Assembly: GCA_028023455.1 (NCBI GenBank)
Contig: JAQFVV010012513.1
Coordinates: 310,001 to 374,000, forward strand
Direction of reading: 5' to 3'
Length of the DNA: 64,000 bases
Source of the DNA: Epiperipatus broadwayi
Taxonomy: Eukaryota > Onychophora > Udeonychophora > Euonychophora > Peripatidae
Shown here piece by piece: positions 56,331 to 64,000 of the stretch. The position numbers were made by a program, and so were the translations under genes. The first letter of the stretch is position 1, and each line of letters begins with the position of its first letter. The notes under the pieces are model-generated. The model had not been told where the DNA came from and did no database searches. It saw nothing but the letters and a program-made list of their open reading frames with translations.

Positions 56331-59300
56331 ATGATTAATGCAGAGAGAAATTTAATGTAGCATAATCATCTGTAAAAAGGGGAATGCTTTAGATAAGTAA
56401 CTTTTATAAAAGTACTCTTACATCTACATTCAAAGATTATATATTAATCAAATGATTTAAGATTTGGAAGTTCATGAGAAGTTTAAACAACCAAAGGGTC
56501 AGCTGGAATCATAATTTAAGACCCTGACATCATCTCTATCTGCACATTAACCTACACAGAACAATATTACATTATTAATAGACAGACCATTTTATTATTA
56601 TTACAATAAAATAATGACTTCAAAATCTTTAAAAAAATCCAATCCTTAGCAAAAATAAATTCAAAGCTATTTACTAATACTTTTGGTTACTTACATTGTC
56701 ATGAGTTTTTCCATATTCAAAATAAGGAATATAATTTGAACTTTTAAAATGATGAAATAACCTAGTCTATCAGGCAGAGAGTGAAAGAATAAATTATCAC
56801 AGATGATGATTAAATGTTGTTAATTGGTTGCAGTCATCTAGCACCAATTATCTAGTTAGTGTTTTCCTGAAGATTTGTAATAGTCCAATATATAAATACA
56901 ACAATCGTCTAATTAGTTTAACCGGTCTTTCAGAAAAAACTTTACCATACATGCATCTATATATGGGGGGCAAGAGAAACCAGAATTGTTTTCTGGAAGA
57001 AGGGCCCATTGCAGTACATACCTCCACTTTGATGCCCCTTTCAGAATACCTTCTGCAATCTTATGTTGACCAGCATTATCAAGTAAAGTCATGGAGCCAT
57101 GGAGTAAATTTTTTCCTTGCACCTCACTTATTCATCTATTTTTGTGATGTCTAAAAAGTGAAAACAATATGAATTTTGTTTTTAATGGAGGAAACAGTTA
57201 TAATGATTGAAACTGTTTGCAAGCAAGCTGTTCTGGAGAAAATGCATGTTTATGAGCATGTCATGGAAGCATCAACTTCACCACAACCTAAAAAGCATGG
57301 TGAGAAAAGTTCAATGTGAAAAAGTGCTTATTTTTTATGGCATTGTTCACTCATAATTTATTCATAACAATCAGGTATTTTACCCACAAGTTCTGAAATG
57401 TTTGCATGAGTAGACAAAATGTCTGGAGTTAAAGCAAAGTGAGAAGTGATGGCTTTGTGCTGAACCAACATTCATTATATATATGAAACAAAAAACTCTG
57501 CAATAAACTCTATAATTTTCAGTATAAGATTAGAATAAAAAAGTAGCTATAGTTAGATTACAGCATGTTCATAAAACCGTTATCAATTAGAAGATTTGGA
57601 CCTCCCAAGTCAGATGTTCCTCTTATGCATAAAATAGCTGGATTTATAACATTTTTGTTTAGAAACAATATTCTATGTAAACTTTAAAGTGATAAATGAT
57701 CTAATATTAAAATATAAACTAATGAATTACTGAATGTTGTATATAACAGGAAGGATATTTTATTTACATTATATAATTTTATATATCAATCAAATAAATG
57801 TTTTAAGGGATATATATATATATATAGAGAGAGAGATTTAAAAAAAATGTTTTTGTTTAGGTTGGGATTATTTGTAATAGGAAAGGGGAGTGGGAGATAA
57901 GGTAAATTTTTGTTTATGAATATATTTTGTAATTTTTAATTTGATATATATATATTTGGAATATATGATATTTATTATATATATTATTTTATTTTAGGGT
58001 ACCTTGAAAAAGACTATATGAAATAGTAGAAACGTTGGATTACTTTTTCAGCATATAGTCATAAAAAGCAAGTTTTAAAAAGGAGTTTGTTTGTTTCATT
58101 TCTATATTATATAATTTTATACATAGTTGAAGAAAGGAAAATATTGAAAAGAAAACATGGATTCGATTACCAAATATAAATAAGAGAGTGTTTAGTAGGA
58201 TTACGTCACTGGTTTCTTCTCATTTTAATGTTGGCCCAAATAAAATGAACAAATGTAATATTATTTATGAATTGGTATGCCGATCTGGGTTTAGATACAT
58301 CAGTGGGTCAAAATGTGCATTGAAGAAGACAATTCATAAAGATGATTTTTTAAAGTAATAAATTGTGATATTCAGTGGATAGATTTACATCAGCACCTAA
58401 TGATCATTCAATTATTTTTAATACAAGTGTTTGTTTTGACAATGTTTTATTTTGTTGTCGAAAACGATTTGAAGAAAATAAAAATCAAGAAATCATAGCT
58501 TACGAATATGATGTACAACTTATTAAATAAACAATATAATTGTGCTAATATGCATAGAGTGTGAAATGTTGGCCATTCATGTGGAAACATTAATTTTGTG
58601 TGACTGTAATGAGATTTGCTTTTTTAAATCTCAACTGTTAAATGCTACTCAGGATGGTACATGCCATAAGCTGGATTTGCTATTATTTCTTTCTTTTATA
58701 TTCCTATATTGAATATTGTAGAGTTTATTCCAAAGCTTTTTGTTTATTATATATATATAAAATAGTGATTGACATAAGGGATAGTAAAAACATAACAACA
58801 TTTGTACATATATTTGCAGTGCCATGGTTGTTCGCCCTTCTACAATGTATCAAAAAGTGGATAGAAACCAATCCACCATGCAAGAATGTAGTATAAAGAA
58901 AGCTATTAAGTCATGTAAATTTTAGATGTTTGATATTTCTAGTTCACAAGAAGAGTAAATATTGTATGTGATATATATGCATATGGGGAGAGGGTAGACT
59001 AATTTCTGGGACTGGTATATAACTGCAATATGATAAAGTTGATATGAGAGATGTACTAATAAAAATAAAACCTAAATATATATATATATAAATTATTTAA
59101 TAAAACAATCTTTTTAATTAAACGCTGAACTTGGATATTAAACTAAAAATATGAAATTATTAGAATTATATCAAAATTAATCATTTTTGAAGAATTTAAT
59201 CCAATAATTCACCGTCAATTAATAAACTGTAATTATTGAGTGAATCAAATTTTAGATCGCGTAATATAGTACTTTATCATTCTTTGTTTAATACGATAAG

Positions 59301-59885
59301 AAAATTAGACAGTAAAGTATGTGTTAAAAATTAAATTTTTATCGACACCATCTGTAGTATAACCGATTTCATAACAAATTTATATTTAATGTAAATACAC
59401 ATTTTCCCCCTCATTTTTAATTTTCTTTTTACTGAATAATTGGAAATAAATCACATGAGTACTAAAAAATTATTTTGCAGAAATATGTAATTTTTAATCA
59501 GTTAAAGAATTGATTGAATTCAAGTTCCAATTTTAATCTACATATGTACAGACACAAATGTGCCCCCCTCCCATGTAATACCTAATGCATTCATATACCA
59601 CATACATGGACTAGGGTTTAAATTTGGGCTGGATGAAATTTAAAGAAGTTTTAGATTATAAGTGGGTGCAGATTTATTTTAAAGATAGTTGACGCATAGC
59701 TTGATTTTTATAAGTAGTCATTAAATTTTGTTAGAAAAACGATCTTTGGCAGTTGACTATTACAATAAGGATTACCTCAATTTCTCTGTCTGTTTTGAAA
59801 GACTGTTAAAAATATCCCTATATACCACAATATAATTAAATGTTACCTCTTTGTTGTTGAAATAACTCTCTAACTAACATTAATT
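56331..59885. other. Unassigned sequence with small relics
   Basis: Holds a fragment of family B near 57449-57485 (tttgtgctgaaccaac), a 44-codon frame at 57186 (METV-like, not recognised), a (TA)n(GA)n tract at 57809-57834, a small hairpin at 58004-58045 and a (TA)n at 59079-59092. The opposed frames at 56828-57154 (starts TTG) and 57122-56913 are unrecognised. Confidence 0.3.
58004..58045 (+). repeat. Small stem-loop ending in gaaacgtt
   Basis: cttgaaaaagactatatga, then aatagtagaaacgttgg. actat pairs with atagt. The layout (gaa-g, stem, gaaacg) resembles a phrase common in animal repeats, but it lacks the hammerhead CTGATGA strand. Confidence 0.35.
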
Positions 59886-60003
59886 ATATGGTAATACAGG
59901 CAAAACTTTCCATACCCTAGTGCCACTCAGTGCAAGCCAGAATAATCAATGGATGCCAGAAGCCTTGTGCATAAAATCCCTATCACATGCCTACTCATCC
60001 AAT

Positions 60004-60047
60004 ATCCCCAGACTAGTTTCTAGCTTGTGGCTTTCATCAGTGAGGAG
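60004..60047 (-). ncRNA. Hammerhead-like motif, core intact
   Basis: Minus strand. CTGATGA at 60040-60034, GAAAC present, helix III A-C/G-T with H17 C at 60011 (GUC). Helix I has about 6 bp (60041-60046 with 60010-60005, one wobble). Helix II is agc/gct with loop cacaa, but an A-A mismatch sits next to the core where a G-C pair is usual. The best-preserved copy of the second ribozyme-like class. Confidence 0.55.
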
Positions 60048-60090
60048 CCTTGAATCTGAGAGCACTGCACCTAGATCTTAGAATCCAAGT

Positions 60091-60133
60091 CTCCTCACTG
60101 ATAAAAGCCACAAGATAGAAACTAGTCTGTGGA
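60091..60133 (+). ncRNA. Hammerhead-like motif, decayed partner
   Basis: Inverted partner of 60004-60047. CTGATAA at 60098-60104 (G8 to A), GAAAC and GTC kept; helix I ctca with tgtg is weaker. Confidence 0.45.
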
Positions 60134-60294
60134 TGTTGGATGAGTAGGCACACTAGATAGGGATTTTATGCACAAGCCTTCTGAAATCCATTGATTACTC
60201 TGGCTTGTACTGAGTGGCACTACAGCATGGAGAGTTTTGCCTGTTTTAACAGCTTGAGCAAGCATAAGAAATGGGGATCATATGATGTTTAGTG

Positions 60295-61138
60295 GTATAT
60301 GGTAATACCATGTAGGAAAAAAAGTTAAAAAAAAAAAATTTCAAAGACATATTTTAGGCTAACATATTTATACTAAAATTTGAACTGAAAACAAAATGCA
60401 AAAAAAAAATCATTTATGCATGTAAATATTTTTATCTTGGGATATTTACAAAAGGAAAGCATTTGATTTAGTAATTGAACCCATCCAATAAAATTATTAT
60501 ATGGCTTTTTCATATCTTTCCAAGAACATTTATCATCATCTTCATCCAAATCATCTTCTGCGAATTGTAATGAATGAATGGCAGCTGGCAGAGTTTTATA
60601 ATATCCATTCCCAGATTAGTTTCTGTCTTTTAACTTTATTACTGATGATGAGGATTTAATGTTGGGCTAATACAGTCATACATCTATTAACTATTTTTTA
60701 CTCCATTATACTATTGAAGCTTCTAATTCAATAACATACTGCACCATATAGGATGTTGCTACCATACACAAATATATGGGTATAGACTTTAATTTTTTTT
60801 TTGTTTAAATATCAGCATGTTACTTTACTTTGAGATTATTAATAATTAAACCTGCTGATTGATAGCCCTCCACTTTATTTGGAAAATACATCACCTCTCA
60901 TGAGATTTAGACTAATACTTTGCCTGTATGTTTTTTAATTATTTTTAGAAAGTAGTTCAATATTAAATTCTTTGAGAAACCAAACTACTCATAATTAAAA
61001 AGGAGGAAACATATTTTGCTCGAATTGTGAAAGATGACAATATATGCATTTTATAAACACTTTAATTTTTAGCGATATTATTTCATTAAAATAACTCCAT
61101 TTATTTCTACATTAATAAATATGTTGCATATGCTGATT

Positions 61139-61171
<33 letters not shown>

Positions 61172-62001
61172 TTGTGTGTATATACATGTATGTTTGAAAT
61201 TATATACATTTTTTATTGCAATAATCATTTGAAGAAAGATAACTAGTGAATTCTTGTGTACAGTTAGATGGCTTCAAGAAGAAAAATATAGTAATTTATT
61301 AGGGAAATAAATGAATTACATTAATCCATATGATTATTATTATATTGCCAAATAACATGGTGGGCCCAGTAACATTATATTTATTTGCATTTCCATAATA
61401 ACAACGCCATCAAGTGGTATGAACATGCTAATAGAACAGTACCAAAAAATGTTATATTTCTTTTTAAAAACAACAGGTATAAAATTCCGTATCATCCAAG
61501 AAATTCATTATTATTTTTAATATTATTAATATTTTTATTCTTTCTAGGATTGTATATGTTTATGCGCTTCTCTTAACCATTTGCAAAAGACTACATTTCA
61601 TTCAATATATTTTATTTAGAAGCAATGTACATATTTATAAAATAATTTATAAAAGAACAGTATAATATGAAGTGCTACCGACAAACAATGTTGACATTTG
61701 CTTCCATCAAAAGTATTTACCAAAAGTATTGTTCAAATTTAAGGTAAACATATGCATATGTATAAAGGCATGCACATTGGAATAAAATATTATCATAAAT
61801 GAAATAAAGATTAAAGAAAATTAATTTTGACATTTCAACAAGGATTATTTATTCAAAAGAATAAAGTGTTAAATTTTAATACGTTAAGTTTTAACCATTA
61901 AACCATGATTGCCATCTATTGGAAACATACTGCATTTCTAACATCTTATTAGTAATATATGTTATGCACATATTGGGATTATTAATGTATATATATATAT
62001 A
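60295..62001. other. No clear element
   Basis: 60590-60660 carries, on the minus strand, a very degraded ribozyme-like piece (cagaaactaatctggg). A (TA)n(TG)n tract lies at 61137-61180. The remainder is A+T-rich without motif. Confidence 0.35.
61137..61180. repeat. (TA)n(TG)n microsatellite
   Basis: About 10 TA units then about 7 TG units with one interruption. Confidence 0.9.
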
Positions 62002-62157
62002 TATATGAAAAACAAAAACAAGTTATTCACTTAACTTGCTATCACTTGTTATTTATGATCAATAGATGGCATTTTACAAAAACCACCGAAACAAGTGTAA
62101 AATTTGTTTACACAAATGACAAAAGAGTCAGAATTAACTATCTCTTTCATTTGCTCA

Positions 62158-62203
62158 CCCTCAGATCAGCTGATTTCAAGTTATTTGCTATCATCAGTGA
62201 AGG
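62158..62203 (-). ncRNA. Hammerhead-like motif, core intact
   Basis: Minus strand. CTGATGA at 62197-62191, GAA at 62177-62175, helix III atcagctgat (self-pairing), H17 C at 62164, helix I ccttca with tgaggg (6 bp, one wobble). Helix II is weak, as in its partner. Confidence 0.5.
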
Positions 62204-62494
62204 ATAGAGTTAGAAACTAGATCTAAACACAAAATAACAAGTGATAGCAAGTTACATGAATAACTTGTTTTTGTTTTTCATAAATGTACCTTTAAAGTTT
62301 TCTTGCAATGATATATATTGCAGAGACTTTGACTATGTGGTGAAACTGAACTGAGATCAGACCCATATAGATATATGGCTTGTTAGGCTGAGTTTGAAGA
62401 CTTTACCGGTCTGAAAAATTCACGCTTGCAAACTGATAGAAACATTTTGCATAAACACTTGGAGTTAATGTTTAGATCTAGTTTCTAACTCTAT

Positions 62495-62540
62495 CCTTCA
62501 CTGATGATAGAAAATAGCTTGAAATCAGCTGATCTGAGGG
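62495..62540 (+). ncRNA. Hammerhead-like motif, core intact
   Basis: CTGATGA at 62501-62507; GAA at 62521-62523; helix III 62524-62533 (atcagctgat); H17 C at 62534; helix I ccttca (62495-62500) with tgaggg (62535-62540). Helix II (tagaaaatagctt) has 2 pairs; comparing both arms suggests an ancestral agc/gct. Confidence 0.5.
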
Positions 62541-62636
62541 TGAGCAAATGAAAGAGATAGTTAATTCAGACTCTTTTGCCCTTTATGTAAACATATTTTA
62601 CACTTGTTCCGGTGGTTTTGGTAAAACACCATCTAT

Positions 62637-62638
<2 letters not shown>

Positions 62639-62695
<57 letters not shown>
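62639..62695. repeat. (AT)n microsatellite, ~28 units
   Basis: Uninterrupted and directly against the right edge of the foldback element. Confidence 0.95.
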
Positions 62696-62697
<2 letters not shown>

Positions 62698-63229
62698 GTT
62701 TATGGCTATTGCAATAAATAAATGAATAGATTAATAGCTGGCATTAAATAAATTATGATAATATTATTTGAGAAATTATACAGGAATTATTACTTGTTGA
62801 AATTTGCATATAACTACTGTCATATACTAGATTATTCTAAGAATCACTTTCAAATTTCTTCTGTATTAATATTTCACTTTTACTTGAATACCTATAGGAT
62901 ATTATTCAGATTTTATCATACAACTAAGTATGGTAAACTTTAAACATCAAATATTCTAAAGCCATTACAAAATATTTAGTTATATTTAGATTTTGTTATC
63001 TATGCATAAAAAAGAATTGTGGCATGTATATATGTTTACATAAAGCAGATAATTACATATATATTCACTTAGAGGATGTCATTTTAATTTGTTAAGAGTG
63101 CAAATAATTTTTGAGTGAAGCTTAACATGGCGGCTTATTTAGGTCTGATATTCTAATACAGATCATAATTGAAAGGAATTAAACATTAGATAAAGTGCTG
63201 AGCTTGACCTGGTATTTTTAATATACTGA
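62696..63229. other. A+T-rich, no feature seen
   Basis: The 62755-62943 frame shows no motif. Confidence 0.4.
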
Positions 63230-63233
63230 TTGA

Positions 63234-63300
63234 ATATTCTAGTGCCTCACTGATGAAATCCAGAGCTAGAAACCAGTTTGGGGATAGGGATGTTCTGAAA
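63234..63300 (+). ncRNA. Hammerhead-like relic
   Basis: gcctcactgatgaaatccag, then agctagaaaccagtttgggg. CTGATGA and GAAAC are kept, GTC is lost (gttt) and helix II is broken. Confidence 0.35.
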
Positions 63301-64000
63301 AGCTTGATAAGAGCTATTGGCATGATCATTATATAATATCAGAATAATTTAGAATTTTTCTTTATTAAATTATTAATTGCTGGATTATGCTAAATGTGTA
63401 TCTTCCTGTAATGTAAAATAGGCACTTTGTTTTACATCATTCATAGTGTAAATACACCCCTAGTCATTATAATTTAAATGTTATTTATTATATTTATTTG
63501 AAGTAACTTAGATCATAATTGGAAAGTATAAATAAAATAATAGTGTTATTCATCAGATTAGAAGTCATAATTTTATTTACTTTCTGTACTATATTATTTA
63601 AGCAGATCCAGATAATTAAAATCTTAACTCATAAATAGTTCAATATCATTGATATGCCATTTCATATACATTAATATTACTAGAATTTACCCATCAATGT
63701 CTAAGACAATCATCAGAGCTAAAAACTCCTATTAACCAATTAGATTTTAGATTGTGATTGAGTGAATGAGGGAGTTAGGTTCTGGCATATATATATATGA
63801 TCCTGTTATTAGAATACATAAATTTCCTGTTTTTTAGGTTCCAGATTCCATTAAATTATATAGATTATTGCCTTGTTAGATCAATCTCCTATTTAGGGAC
63901 ATCTACATGATGTAGACGTTCTAACCTAATTTATAGCCATGTCTTACCTACTTCTTCATTTTATTCTGTTATAATATATATAATACAAATAAATGGCCAC
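63301..64000. other. No recognisable feature
   Basis: A+T-rich to the end of the window; a (TA)n run lies at 63787-63798. Confidence 0.4.

Larger units (their letters stand above)
59886..60294. mobile_element. Repeat family S, foldback copy with two ribozyme-like cores
   Basis: Arms 59895-60085 and 60085-60255 are near-complementary over more than 150 bp. Each arm has one hammerhead-like segment, so the element carries one on each strand. Outer blocks: ggcaaaactttccatac and, on the other side, catggagagttttgcctg, then caagcataagaaatgggg. Confidence 0.7.
62002..62638. mobile_element. Composite foldback with paired ribozyme-like cores
   Basis: Two interlocked inverted repeats: 62002-62058 with 62225-62284 (gaaaaacaaaaacaagtta and its complement; tgctatcacttgttatt and its complement), and 62062-62230 with 62465-62638 (aaaaccaccgaaacaagtgt, or with one change on the other side, and its complement). 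The second pair contains a hammerhead-like segment in each arm. Confidence 0.75.

Noticed and set aside
56828-57154. 108-codon plus frame and an opposed 69-codon minus frame (57122-56913)
   Set aside because: The plus frame starts with TTG; the minus frame (LLDNAGQHKIAEGILKG) looks protein-like but I could not link it to any family and it has no flanking exon signals.
58004-58045. gaaacgtt hairpin as another hammerhead
   Set aside because: No CTGATGA strand and no helix I partner.
1-64000. CRISPR array, bacterial operons or riboswitches
   Set aside because: No regularly spaced repeats with unique spacers, no ribosome-binding-site-linked genes; the window is animal repeat DNA.

Overview
The window looks like repeat-dominated, non-coding DNA from an invertebrate animal genome. 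It is very A+T-rich, has many (TA)n tracts, and shows no bacterial-style gene packing. No intact host protein gene can be recognised. Nearly everything identifiable is transposon-derived: hAT DNA transposons and their short derivatives, RTE-type and other LINE remnants, Penelope-like elements (PLEs), tRNA-derived SINEs, and many foldback elements. I cannot name the species. Several of the long reading frames open on GTG or TTG rather than ATG and have no recognisable homology, so they are left out.

Layout. 0.4-4.1 kb: a broken hAT transposase gene with a nested non-autonomous hAT and perfect palindromes. 4.3-7.3 kb: a 3-kb element with long terminal inverted repeats. 8.0-8.8 kb: an inverted pair of ribozyme-bearing repeats. 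10.6 kb: a complete SINE with perfect target duplications. 13.9-16.7 kb: an RTE LINE on the minus strand. 18.8-21 kb: a retroposon scrap and a long hairpin. 21.9-25.9 kb: two PLEs head to head, interrupted by SINEs. 26-30 kb: foldback elements, microsatellites and duplications. 30.6-31.8 kb: a CpG-bearing segment with a nested inverted-repeat structure. 33.5 kb: another complete SINE. 34.6-36.3 kb: a ~430-bp tandem array, then a LINE 3' end. 37-38.5 kb: two foldback elements. 41.3-42.1 kb: tandem ribozyme-bearing repeats. 43.4 kb: a hAT MITE. 45-46.6 kb: a CpG-bearing segment with promoter-like and exon-like signals. 47.4-48.2 and 51.0-51.4 kb: LINE remnants. 49.8-64 kb: foldback elements, many with ribozyme-like cores.

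The main discovery candidate is a set of about twenty copies of a hammerhead-ribozyme-like fold spread through several repeat families. Two copies at 41.5 and 41.95 kb keep every invariant core residue (CUGAUGA, GAAA, U-H before the cleavage site) and lie 463 bp apart in a tandem pair. That is the arrangement expected of a metazoan retrozyme, which would yield a ~463-nt circular RNA. Other copies keep the helices by compensatory changes while the core decays. A second helix-II type occurs in different foldback and tandem repeats, including three adjacent 71-bp units and an inverted pair at 62 kb. PLEs, whose terminal repeats are known to carry hammerheads, occur in the same window. Ribozyme activity, circular RNA and the link to PLEs are inferences from the sequence.
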